From assembly GCA_965215035.1 (NCBI GenBank), contig OZ244040.1, positions 3,286,001 to 3,350,000 of the forward strand: a DNA stretch of 64,000 bases. Reading direction: 5' to 3'. The position numbers and the translations under genes are program-made. This document shows positions 45,011 through 53,104 of this stretch, in pieces. Source of the stretch: Azophilus sp965215035 (lineage in GTDB: Bacteria > Pseudomonadota > Gammaproteobacteria > Pseudomonadales > Azotimanducaceae). The notes below the pieces were generated by a model. The model was not told the DNA's origin and did not search any database. It saw only the letters and a program-made list of their open reading frames with translations. The number at the start of each line of letters is the position of its first letter. Position 1 is the first letter of the stretch.

Positions 45011-47460
45011 GGCTGCTGCCGCTGTGGCTGCTGCTGTGCCTAGTGGGCTGCTCTGGAAACGGCGAACCGCCGGCGCCACCGGAAGCGCCGCCCCCCGAAC
45101 CCCCGGCATCGCTGTACGAGGCTGAAATTCGGCGCACCGCGTATGGTATACCCCACATTAAGGCCGATGACTGGGGTAGCCTCGGCTATGGCTACGGCTA
45201 TGCCTACGCCCAGGACAATTTCTGCGTCGCGATGCGGGCGATCGTAGCCGCGACCAGCCGGACAGCCGAGTTTTTCGGCGAGCATAACGGCGACATCGCC
45301 GCCGACCTGGTGCTGCGTCTTGTGCTCGGCACCAAGGAGCAGTTCAACGCCCAATATCTTCCCCCGGCGGAGTCCCGGGCTTTTCTTCTCACCGAAGGGT
45401 TTGCGGCGGGTATGAACCGCTACCTGCGGGAAACCGGCGTTCGCAACCTGCCGACAGGCGATGCCGGTTGCCGGGATGCCGGCTGGGTGTATGAGATCGA
45501 CGCGACGGACGTCTGGATGAGGATTGCCCGCGTTCTGTTCTCTGGAAGCGTGGACCAGACCATTCTGCGACGGGCGATCTTCGCGCCGTCGGGGCCGGAC
45601 GGAACCATCCCAACCGGCTATGGGAGCGCCGAGCGCGCCAAGCTGGCAGGCGACATAGATCGGGCCGCCGCCCTATTCGGCTTCGCCACAGACGCCAGCA
45701 ACGCCCTGGCCGTGGGCCGTGGTCTCAGCCAGACCGGCAGGGGGCTGCTGCTGGGCAACCCGCATCGCGGCTGGAGCGGCCCGGGCGGCTTTCATCAACT
45801 GCATTTGACCATTCCCGGAGAATACGATGTGGCCGGGGCGGCCTTGCACGGTGTGCCCTGGGTGGGTATCGGCTTCAACGGCCACCTGGCCTGGACGCAC
45901 ACCACCTCCTTTGCGGCCCGCTTCACCCTGTACGAACTGCAACTCAACCCCAACGACCCACTTCAGTACCGCTACGAGGACGAGTGGCGCGACATCACTA
46001 CCCACGACGCCACCATTGAAGTGCGCCTCGACGATGGCACGCTAGAGGAGCGCAGCCACAGATTCTACCTGTCGCACTACGGCCCCATCGTCGACTTAGG
46101 GGAGCTTAGCCAACTGCTGGGCGGTTGGCCGTTGTTGAACGGCAGCTTGCTAGCACTCCGCTACGTCGACCCGCTGCGCGACAATGTCTTCCTCGACCAA
46201 TACCTGGCCATGGGCCGGGCGCGCGCCATAGCGGAATTCACCGAAGCCCTGAAACCCATCGGCGTTCCGGTCTTCCATACCCTGGCCGCCGACCGCGACG
46301 GCGAGGCGTTCTACGGCGAGGTCGCCGGCATCCCCCACGTCACCGGGCGGCAACTGGAAGCATGCGGCACCGAGTTGGGACGGCTACTCGCCTTCGCCAC
46401 GAACAACGCGGCCCTCACCCTCGATGGCGGCAGGGCGGCATGCGAGTGGGGCGAAGACCCGGACAGCCCCCCCGGCACCAACCTATACGGCTACGAGGCA
46501 CGGCCGAAACTACAGAGCACGGACTACGTGGGCAACGGCAACGACAGCTACTGGCTGAGCAATGCCGAGCGCCCGCTAACCGGCTTTCCGGTGGTGTTCG
46601 GTTGGCTCGGCCATGAGCACCGGCAGCAGTCGCTGCGTACCCGCATTGGCCACCTGATGGTTCGGGAACGCCGGGCCGCCACCGACGGGCTGGACGCCGC
46701 CGCCGGTTTCACCCTGGAGTCGTTAAAGGCGTTCATGTACCGCAACCGGGTCTATGCGGCCGAGGTCGTGCTCGACGATGTGCTTGCCATCTGCGCTGGG
46801 CTGGAGGGAGCCGGCGACGACCGGGAACGTGCCCGGCGGGCCTGCGCGGTACTGGCAAACTGGAACCGCAAGGTGGAGCTGGAAAGCCGCGGGGCCGGGG
46901 TGTTCATCGAGTTCTGGCGGGGTATTCACCGGGAACTGGGCAACGATTTCAACCTGCTTATCCAGAGCAGGTCATTCTGGGCGGTGGACTTCGACCCCGA
47001 AGATCCACTCAACACACCGCGCGGCATCGACCGCTCGCGCGGGCGCAACCGGGAACTGGTGGTCGAGGCGCTGAGCCAAGGCGTGCTAGCGCTTGAGGCA
47101 GCCGGGGTGGCTCTGAATGCGCCCTGGGGGGAGGTGCAGTTCGTCATGCGCAACGGTGTGCGTATTCCGGTACACGGCGGCGACTCGGAAGCGGGTGTCT
47201 ACGGCGCCATTGCGGCGCGCCTTGGCGAAGGGGGTTACCATGCCCACTCCGGCAATTCCTATATCCAGGCGGTCACCTGGAACGACACCTGCCCGGTCGC
47301 CGACACCATCTTGGTGCCTGCTCAGTCGAGCGACCCCGAATCACCCTATTTCGCCGACCAGACCGAACTGTACAGCCGCAAGGAATGGGTGCGTTTTCCG
47401 TATTGCGAGGAAGAAATCGCAGCAGCGCAGGTCGGGGAGACGCTAGTTATTAAGGAGTGA
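45007..47460 (+). CDS. Penicillin-amidase/AHL-acylase family lipoprotein (Ntn hydrolase)
   Basis: About 817 residues from GTG 45007, overlapping the symporter stop (GTGA). Lipoprotein signal PLWLLLCLVGC (lipobox Cys about 15). Penicillin-amidase superfamily: IRRTAYGIPHIKADDWGSLG and GYGYAYAQDNFCVAMRA at the start, the autocatalytic Ser in ATDASNALAVG (about residue 231, new N-terminus of the beta subunit), then NPHRGWSGPGGFHQLHL and HSGNSYIQAVTW. Mature enzyme would be an exported heterodimer. Members hydrolyse amides such as acyl-homoserine lactones or beta-lactams; pairing with an amino-acid symporter suggests use of N-acyl amino acids (inference). Confidence 0.9.
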   Translation: MRLLPLWLLLCLVGCSGNGEPPAPPEAPPPEPPASLYEAEIRRTAYGIPHIKADDWGSLGYGYGYAYAQDNFCVAMRAIVAATSRTAEFFGEHNGDIAADLVLRLVLGTKEQFNAQYLPPAESRAFLLTEGFAAGMNRYLRETGVRNLPTGDAGCRDAGWVYEIDATDVWMRIARVLFSGSVDQTILRRAIFAPSGPDGTIPTGYGSAERAKLAGDIDRAAALFGFATDASNALAVGRGLSQTGRGLLLGNPHRGWSGPGGFHQLHLTIPGEYDVAGAALHGVPWVGIGFNGHLAWTHTTSFAARFTLYELQLNPNDPLQYRYEDEWRDITTHDATIEVRLDDGTLEERSHRFYLSHYGPIVDLGELSQLLGGWPLLNGSLLALRYVDPLRDNVFLDQYLAMGRARAIAEFTEALKPIGVPVFHTLAADRDGEAFYGEVAGIPHVTGRQLEACGTELGRLLAFATNNAALTLDGGRAACEWGEDPDSPPGTNLYGYEARPKLQSTDYVGNGNDSYWLSNAERPLTGFPVVFGWLGHEHRQQSLRTRIGHLMVRERRAATDGLDAAAGFTLESLKAFMYRNRVYAAEVVLDDVLAICAGLEGAGDDRERARRACAVLANWNRKVELESRGAGVFIEFWRGIHRELGNDFNLLIQSRSFWAVDFDPEDPLNTPRGIDRSRGRNRELVVEALSQGVLALEAAGVALNAPWGEVQFVMRNGVRIPVHGGDSEAGVYGAIAARLGEGGYHAHSGNSYIQAVTWNDTCPVADTILVPAQSSDPESPYFADQTELYSRKEWVRFPYCEEEIAAAQVGETLVIKE

Positions 47461-47509
47461 GAGCGTTGCGATGGGGAGTATCGACGTTGGGCTGCGCATC
47501 CCGGTGCGG

Positions 47510-47528
47510 CCCAAGCCTCCGGCTTGGG
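47510..47528. terminator. Strong hairpin after the acylase gene
   Basis: CCCAAGCC-TCC-GGCTTGGG, a perfect 8-bp stem 50 bp after the stop. It abuts and slightly overlaps palindromic element copy 2. Confidence 0.6.
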
Positions 47529-47621
47529 AATTGTAGAGATTCGTTGACAAGCCAAGACATGTAGTAGTTACGCGCCATGCGGGACTCAGCATGTGGTGGT
47601 TCGTTAACTTTTCTACGTAAG
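47526..47621. repeat. Palindromic element, copy 2
   Basis: 96 bp, about 90 percent identical to 61896-61991 with no gaps. Starts GGGAATTGTAGAGATTCG, ends TTCTACGTAAG; GTAGA and TCTAC plus ACATG and CATGT are the inverted parts. Present between converging genes. Confidence 0.85.
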
Positions 47622-47634
47622 CCGCTCCGGCTTA
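47618..47634. terminator. Second hairpin in the convergent gap
   Basis: TAAGCC-GCTCC-GGCTTA, 6-bp stem, just before the end of the minus-strand gene at 47647. Could end transcription from that gene. Confidence 0.5.
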
Positions 47635-47646
47635 ATCAGAGGTTCC

Positions 47647-49161
47647 CTAGCGGGTTAACTCGTAGAATCCGCCTAGGCCGATTTTCCTTCTGTTCTCTGC
47701 GGCCAGATCATCGTCGGGGACCATCGCCAGTACCAGGGCCCTAGCATTGTCGCCGGGCCTATCCGGAGAATCCATGACACCGACGATCATTTCCACGGCC
47801 CCTTCGGCGAATACGATAAGCCCGCAATCAATCTCCGGTTGGCTTTCGTACAGGTTGAATGCCGGATTGATCGTGCGCAGTGTGCCGGAAAAACCACAGT
47901 CAAGTTCTCCCAATGGGCTGTCGATCACCAACCGGTCCGCAAAGGCGCCGCCGCTATCCGGCATGAAACTAGCCGGGAGATCCGGCTCTTCGTCCAAGGG
48001 GTTCCAGGTACCGGTGATGGCCGCCGTCGCCCCACCCCGGCGAAAGCCCGTGAATGCCCACCCGTGGAAGGCGCGGTCGCTGCCGCCGTCTACGGCATAG
48101 GTTCCACGTATCCAGTCGCCGCCGCGAAACTCCGCGGTGAACGTAACCGGGTCGCCGCCGCCAACCACGCTAAACCCTTGCTGTTCGATTTTGCCGGATT
48201 CATACACGTCACCCGAGGCGGTGACCGTCCCGGATTGGGAGCTGTAGACGCCCCGGGCAATTCGGTTGATGTCTCCCGCTTCCGGCAACCAAGCATATAG
48301 CCTGCTGTCCGGCAGCAGCATGATGTAGCCGGAGCCCCCGTTGCCGTCCGCGAACGACACCTCCCACAGGCCGGCCGCTCCGACATACCCTGGATTGGCA
48401 CCGGAAAGGTTGGAGAGTTCCCCGGTCAAGGTGTCCATGAGGCTCATGGCCCGAATGGGCTGGTTGGAGGAGATCCAAAGCGACCACTTGCCCCTGCCAT
48501 CGCCGATGTTGCCGTTCAAATCGGCATCGCCCACTTCGAGTTGCTGGGCGGTGATTCGCCGCGCCGCGCCGGCAGCCAATGTCAGGGTGACCTGGCCACC
48601 GGGTGCCGCACCATCCTCGTCAGATGCCGTGATGGTAACCCTAGCGACGGCATTCCCCGGATTGATCAGCCGCAGCCAACTGACCTGGTTGGTGTTGGAA
48701 CCGGGATTGAAGATCGCGACGCGGTGCCCCATGGCGACCTCGCCCACCACATCGTTCATGGCGGTTAGGAAGCCGCCGCCGGTGCGGACGTAGTTCAGAG
48801 GTTCGATATCGAGGGTGCTCTGCATGAGCAGGCGCCAGTCGCCCTCGCCGTCGCCCAAACCGGCGGCAATTCCCTTGGCATCGTTACCGGATTCAAGGTC
48901 TTGGGAATTGAATGGCTGGGTCTCGCCAGCCTCTAGACGCAACATGACTGGCCCGTATGCGTTGCCGGCATCGTCCACGCCCCGAATATGGACCACGCCC
49001 GCTTCGTCCGAGTGATTGGTTACCCGAATAAACCCCTGCCGGTCATCGGGGTCGTCGTGCGCTATAAACAGTGGAATCTCGTGCTCCCGCCCCTCGTGCT
49101 GCGCGAGCAGCGTTTGACACCAAGCCAGCAATACCACAACGGAGAAGAGTCTGAGAATCAT
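47647..49161 (-). CDS. Secreted protein with two beta-sandwich repeats, function unknown
   Basis: 504 residues from ATG 49161 (AGGGG 7 nt upstream). Signal peptide LRLFSVVVLLAWCQTLLA. Two related modules of about 90-100 residues follow: GFIRVTNHSDEAGVVHIRGV ... GDGEGDWRLLMQS and WLRLINPGNAVARVTITASD ... GDGRGKWSLWISS, each ending in a G-DG-G-W motif. The C-terminal half (GLWEVSFADGNGGSGYIMLL, FRGGDWIRGTYAVDG, AITGTWNPL) looks like another beta-rich module. Probably surface-exposed or periplasmic. No enzyme motif recognised. Confidence 0.72.
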   Translation of the reverse strand: MILRLFSVVVLLAWCQTLLAQHEGREHEIPLFIAHDDPDDRQGFIRVTNHSDEAGVVHIRGVDDAGNAYGPVMLRLEAGETQPFNSQDLESGNDAKGIAAGLGDGEGDWRLLMQSTLDIEPLNYVRTGGGFLTAMNDVVGEVAMGHRVAIFNPGSNTNQVSWLRLINPGNAVARVTITASDEDGAAPGGQVTLTLAAGAARRITAQQLEVGDADLNGNIGDGRGKWSLWISSNQPIRAMSLMDTLTGELSNLSGANPGYVGAAGLWEVSFADGNGGSGYIMLLPDSRLYAWLPEAGDINRIARGVYSSQSGTVTASGDVYESGKIEQQGFSVVGGGDPVTFTAEFRGGDWIRGTYAVDGGSDRAFHGWAFTGFRRGGATAAITGTWNPLDEEPDLPASFMPDSGGAFADRLVIDSPLGELDCGFSGTLRTINPAFNLYESQPEIDCGLIVFAEGAVEMIVGVMDSPDRPGDNARALVLAMVPDDDLAAENRRKIGLGGFYELTR

Positions 49162-49260
49162 CGCGCGCCCCTGATTAAGTTCGCCAGCGACCAACGGTGT
49201 TTGTGTTGGATGGCGCGCAAATGATCTTCGGAAACTGGCTTTATTGCAACTAGGAGAGTC

Positions 49261-49535
49261 AGTCACCCGGCATCCAACCGCCCCTAGGAAGGGGACACCC
49301 ACCTAGTGCTCTAGCCGGAACGGGAAAACGGAAAGGAAAACGGAAACGGAAAGGGGACACCCACCAAACCGAGTAAGGGAAACCCACTCTCTGGAAAGCA
49401 CTCTCTGGAAAGGGACACCCACCGAACAGGAAGATGGAAAATGGAAAGGGACACCCACCTTGGTTCCCCAAAGGGGCACTCACCCCACTTGCAAAAACGG
49501 GGCACTCAAGTTCTCTTCAGTCACCCGGCATCCAA
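49261..49535. repeat. GTGGGTGTCCC cluster (reverse orientation) between 17-bp direct repeats
   Basis: GGGACACCCAC occurs exactly at 49292, 49354, 49412 and 49448, within purine-rich GGAAA-type linkers. The cluster is bracketed by AGTCACCCGGCATCCAA at 49261-49277 and 49519-49535; the right copy is the 3' end of the endonuclease V gene. Same core as the cluster at 15381. Confidence 0.88.
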
Positions 49536-50210
49536 ACGCAGGCGCGAACGAAATGTAGCAAGGTTGCCTCGCTTGAATTCCGCCACTCCCTGGTCCGCCA
49601 AGCGAACCGGTTCCGGCAGGCGATATCCGCCTCCGCAGCGTAGCACCAGATCAACGGCCCCCTGCTGGTTGCAGCGGTGACCGGGGCTCACGAACAGCGG
49701 TTTGACGCCGGTGCGCGTTCTCAGCACCGAGCCAACCCGCTCCCCCCGGTGCAGCAGTTCCGAATGCGCGCCTCGCTCCCTACCCGGCTCAACGTACGTG
49801 CCTAGCAGCCGCGACTTAGCGCAGCCGACGGTGGCCTTGTTCAGCAACACGCCCAGATGGCAGGCGAGACCCATGCGGCGGGGATGAGCCAAGCCTTGCC
49901 CATCGCAAAGTACCGCCTCGAACGCCGTATTCACCCGGCGCAGCACCGCCATGAGCGCCGGTGCCTCGCGGAACGACAGCAATCCGGGAACATACGGAAA
50001 CTGCAGCGCCCGGCGCAACGCTCGGGTTTCAACCACAGCCCGCCGCTCGATATCCCAAACAACGGCCATGGCGAAAACATGCTCTTCCCCGAACGCGCAG
50101 TCCACTCCCGCAACGACCGAAACCGGAGAAAGCGGCGCGACCCTGACCAACTTTCGAAGTTCGTTTTGAATCTGCACCGCACGCTTGGGCGTAACTTGCC
50201 AACGGTGCAT
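49521..50210 (-). CDS. nfi: Endonuclease V
   Basis: 229 residues. Repairs deaminated bases, nicking near inosine in DNA. Conserved features: AGVDCAFGEEHVFAMAVVWD (first catalytic Asp), FPYVPGLLSFREAPALM (substrate wedge Tyr and Glu), LCDGQGLAHPRRMGLACHLG (second Asp) and CAKSRLLGTYVEPG. The last residues before the stop lie in the repeated 17-bp sequence that borders the GTGGGTGTCCC cluster, so the true C-terminus may have been altered slightly. Monocistronic. Confidence 0.94.
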   Translation of the reverse strand: MHRWQVTPKRAVQIQNELRKLVRVAPLSPVSVVAGVDCAFGEEHVFAMAVVWDIERRAVVETRALRRALQFPYVPGLLSFREAPALMAVLRRVNTAFEAVLCDGQGLAHPRRMGLACHLGVLLNKATVGCAKSRLLGTYVEPGRERGAHSELLHRGERVGSVLRTRTGVKPLFVSPGHRCNQQGAVDLVLRCGGGYRLPEPVRLADQGVAEFKRGNLATFRSRLRLDAG

Positions 50211-50372
50211 ATCGATCCTTTGTCGGCAACACCGACCGCAGGTTACAACAGCAAGAGCGCTTGCTGGGAAGCGCCTACGGTGACCCGAGTACAGACAAAG
50301 CGCCCACGCGAGGGGCGCAGATATCGATTACCCGAGCAGCGACCCGCCGGCCGGGCCACCGCGTACAACCGT

Positions 50373-50822
50373 TCAGGCAGCGGCTCTCCGCTGTGCCTCG
50401 AACTGCTCTTTCATGCGTTCGAGCTCTTCCCAGCCCAGGTAGTCTGTGAACCCGTCCTCATCGAAAAACAACACCGGGCCGTCGCACAGGAAAAGGTATT
50501 CCGTATCTTCCAGTGCCGTGGTCGCACCGTGCAACATGCCATTCGGCTCGTAGACGAAATCGCCCTCGTTGAAAACGCCGTCCCTGACCTGCAGCTTGCC
50601 TTTGATGACGTAGGCGAACGCGCCGCTCAGGTGCTTGTGGGGGCGGGCGACAAAGCCCTTGTCCCACTTGAAGAGACAGATCCAGCGGCCGGTTTCGGCA
50701 CCCGTCCAAAGCACCTTCAGGGCGCCACCCGGTTCGTACTCAATCCAGTCCATTTGCGATGTGGACGAGACCGAGTCCATCAGTTCACGGTTAATGGGAC
50801 TAATATCTTGTGGTAATGCCAT
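50373..50822 (-). CDS. Cupin-domain protein (ChrR/DHAP-dioxygenase-like)
   Basis: 149-residue single cupin. First motif GFVARPHKHLSGAFAYVIKG supplies two His and a downstream Glu-equivalent position; second motif GDFVYEPNGMLHGATTALED supplies the last His. Followed by a helical tail EELERMKEQFEAQRR. The layout resembles ChrR-like cupins and 2,4'-dihydroxyacetophenone dioxygenase-like proteins. It stands alone; no sigma factor or aromatic pathway genes are near. Metal enzyme or sensor cannot be decided. Confidence 0.82.
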   Translation of the reverse strand: MALPQDISPINRELMDSVSSTSQMDWIEYEPGGALKVLWTGAETGRWICLFKWDKGFVARPHKHLSGAFAYVIKGKLQVRDGVFNEGDFVYEPNGMLHGATTALEDTEYLFLCDGPVLFFDEDGFTDYLGWEELERMKEQFEAQRRAAA

Positions 50823-50855
50823 CTATTTCCACCCTTGTTTTGGTTTGACCAGTCT

Positions 50856-51246
50856 CTAAAGAAACCGGTCGGTTTTGCCACCTATGGCCGCGGCGAACAT
50901 CATTGCGGTCCGATCATCGTCGGGGTTGGCCAGCAAGTCGCTGTCCCCGGCGATCTGCACCCCTGTCGCCTTAACCACCTATAACCACCTCGGCTTTCTC
51001 AATACGGTGCAATGCGGCGTTACCCGCATGCGCACTGTCTGCGTGGCCGATTAGGAAAGTCACCAGGTCCACCGGCCAGCGTCCAGGATCGCAGGCTTTA
51101 TCCGCTTCCGACCGGTCAGCGTTACTCAATGCCGCTAGGGGTTGGCCCGCTTCGCCCTCGCTGGCCACAGCAGAAGCCCCGGAAGCACCACCAGCGAGCA
51201 ACGCCCCAGCTAGCAGCAGCCCGGAAATCTTCCTGGATACCTTCAC
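50856..51246 (-). pseudogene. COG4798-type SAM methyltransferase, internally deleted
   Basis: The start has an export signal (ISGLLLAGALLAGGASGASA) and RSEADKACDPGRWPVDLVTFL, matching the N-terminus of exported COG4798 methyltransferases. The sequence then jumps to ALHRIEKAEVV, a C-terminal region, so the central SAM-binding domain is gone. A tandem 10-bp duplication (TAACCACCTA, 50972-50990) shifts the frame; without it the end reads GVQIAGDSDLLANPDDDRT ... GGKTDRFL. Two independent lesions, so certainly inactive if the family call is right. Confidence 0.6.
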
Positions 51247-51564
51247 TCTCCCCTGCCTCGGTAGGCATCTGTACCTAACTCTACCCTGAATATGTGAGAA
51301 GGGACAACTTGTGCGAAGGACCACCCAGGGCCATCCCAAAACCGCCCACTAGCAGCCTGTCGGGCTTAGATACTTTGAATAGATACTTTGAATATCGCAA
51401 CTTATTGAAATATATAGGATTTTTCTTTTGGTGCGAAAAACCAGATTTCTTATAAATCAAACACTTGGCTACAAAGTCCGACAAGTTCCTGGCCCTCGGC
51501 AAAGCCCTACATAGATGGTTTACGAACATTCTCAGGAAAGTTCAGAAATATTTTTCGGAACCTA
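51247..51564. other. AT-rich stretch with repeats, no supported gene
   Basis: Clearly AT-richer than its surroundings from about 51360. Contains the shared 32-bp repeat (51349-51380) and a tandem 13-bp repeat AGATACTTTGAAT (51368-51393). A minus-strand open frame (51281-51529) has no family resemblance or signal. It looks like a scar of inserted DNA. Confidence 0.5.
51349..51380 (+). repeat. 32-bp dispersed repeat, copy A
   Basis: Begins CTAGCAGCCTGTCGGGCTTA and is 31/32 identical, in opposite orientation, to 54392-54423 next to bamB. Could be the end of a lost mobile element. Confidence 0.85.
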
Positions 51565-51684
51565 ATGAATTTTCTGAAATTCTATCTCAAGAGCGAGCGC
51601 TTTGGGATGGCCCTGGAAAGACCGCCTCGGGTTAGCCGCATCGCCACGGTGGACGAACAGGATGAAGATGCCGACTTAGCTTGA
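51565..51684 (+). CDS. Possible 39-residue small protein
   Basis: ATG at 51565 opens MNFLKFYLKSERFGMALERP and ends VDEQDEDADLA before TGA. The basic/aromatic start and acidic end look protein-like, and GGAA lies 6 nt upstream. It sits between the AT-rich scar and der, converging on der. Alternatively it is the 3' end of a lost gene. No family recognised. Confidence 0.35.
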   Translation: MNFLKFYLKSERFGMALERPPRVSRIATVDEQDEDADLA

Positions 51685-51714
51685 CTGTTGCAGTGCCGCA
51701 GCCAGGCAACCCGT

Positions 51715-53100
51715 TCAAGCTCCCCGCCCGTGGCGCATAACCCGCTTGCGCCGCAGACGCTGGCGGCGGGTCAGTTCATTGCGCTTGCCGGCATAGGGGT
51801 TGGCGCTGGTGCGCAATTCCAGCCTGATGGGGTTACCCACCAGGCCGAGCACCTCGCGGAAGCCGTTCTCCAGGTAGCGCACATAACCGGCGGGCAGCGC
51901 GTCGGTCTGATTGCCGTGCACTAGAATACGGGGCGGATGGTCGCCCGCCTTGTGCGCATAGCGTAGTTTAATCTGGCGGCCGCGAACCGCCGGCGGGGGA
52001 TGGGCGGCCACAAGCCCCCGCAGAATTCGATTGAGCCGCATGGTGCCAACCTCGAAGGCACCCGCCCGGTAAACGGCCCGCACATCCCTAATCAGACGCC
52101 GGACCCCGGTGCCGTGCAGCGCGGATATGGTGTGCAACGGTGCCCAGGGCACAAACTGCAGCCGCCGCTCTAGGGTCGCCTTGCGCGCCCGTCGTTGCCT
52201 GGCGTCGAGCCCATCCCACTTGTTAACCGCCACGACCAGCCCCGCTCCGGCGTCGGCCCCGTGCCGCAGGACGTGCAGGTCCTGCTCCACCAGCCCCTCG
52301 TGGCCATCGATGACCAAGATCACCACATGGGCCCGCTCCATCGCCTGCAGCGCCTTAATCACCGAAAACTTCTCAACCGCCTCTACAACCCGCCCGCGCC
52401 GCCTGACCCCCGCCGTGTCGATGAGCAGGAAGCGGTTGCCATCCTGCTCGAAGGGCACTTCGATGGCATCCCGCGTGGTACCCGGTTGATCGAAAACCAC
52501 TTGGCGTTCCTCGCCCAGCAGCCGGTTGATCAGCGTTGACTTGCCGACATTCGGCCGGCCCACCACCGCGGCGCGTATAACGCCCGGTTCGGTTTCGGGC
52601 AAGGCGGCGACTTCCGGCAAGCGGGCGGCGAGCAGCTCGCGCAGGGCCTCTAAGCCCCGCCCGTGGCTCGCCGAAATCAGGCAGGTGTCGGCAAAACCCA
52701 GGCGGGCGAACTCGGCCTCCACGGTGTGCAGGTTCTGCCCATCGATCTTGTTGACCACCAGCACCAGATCGCAATCGGCCTTTCTGAGGCGGCTGGCGAT
52801 CTCCTGGTCGGCCGCGGTCAATCCTTGCCGGGCATCGACCAAGAACAATAGGGTGCTCGCCTCCGCCACCGCCACATCGGCCTGCCGGCCGGTCGGGGCG
52901 GCGAGTTCCCCATCGCCAAGGAGCCCGCCGGTATCGATCAGTATGCAGGCTCTGCCATCGATAACCGCGCGGCCATAGCGCCGATCCCGGGTGAGGCCCG
53001 GGACATCGGCCACCAGCGCATCCCGGGTACCGGTCAGCCGATTGAACAGGGTCGACTTGCCGACATTCGGCCGGCCGACCAGGGCGACCTGGGGAACCAC
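51715..53100 (-). CDS. der: Ribosome-assembly GTPase Der (EngA)
   Basis: 461 residues with two tandem G domains, diagnostic of Der, needed for 50S maturation. Domain 1: VALVGRPNVGKSTLFNRL, DTGGLLGDG, VNKIDG. Domain 2: AAVVGRPNVGKSTLINRLLG, DTAGVRRRG, VNKWDG. A KH-like domain follows (HPPPAVRGRQIKLRYAHKAG) and a basic tail RRQRLRRKRVMRHGRG. Last gene of the ndk-to-der block, 4 bp after bamB. Confidence 0.97.
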   Translation of the reverse strand: MVPQVALVGRPNVGKSTLFNRLTGTRDALVADVPGLTRDRRYGRAVIDGRACILIDTGGLLGDGELAAPTGRQADVAVAEASTLLFLVDARQGLTAADQEIASRLRKADCDLVLVVNKIDGQNLHTVEAEFARLGFADTCLISASHGRGLEALRELLAARLPEVAALPETEPGVIRAAVVGRPNVGKSTLINRLLGEERQVVFDQPGTTRDAIEVPFEQDGNRFLLIDTAGVRRRGRVVEAVEKFSVIKALQAMERAHVVILVIDGHEGLVEQDLHVLRHGADAGAGLVVAVNKWDGLDARQRRARKATLERRLQFVPWAPLHTISALHGTGVRRLIRDVRAVYRAGAFEVGTMRLNRILRGLVAAHPPPAVRGRQIKLRYAHKAGDHPPRILVHGNQTDALPAGYVRYLENGFREVLGLVGNPIRLELRTSANPYAGKRNELTRRQRLRRKRVMRHGRGA

Positions 53101-53104
53101 GCCG

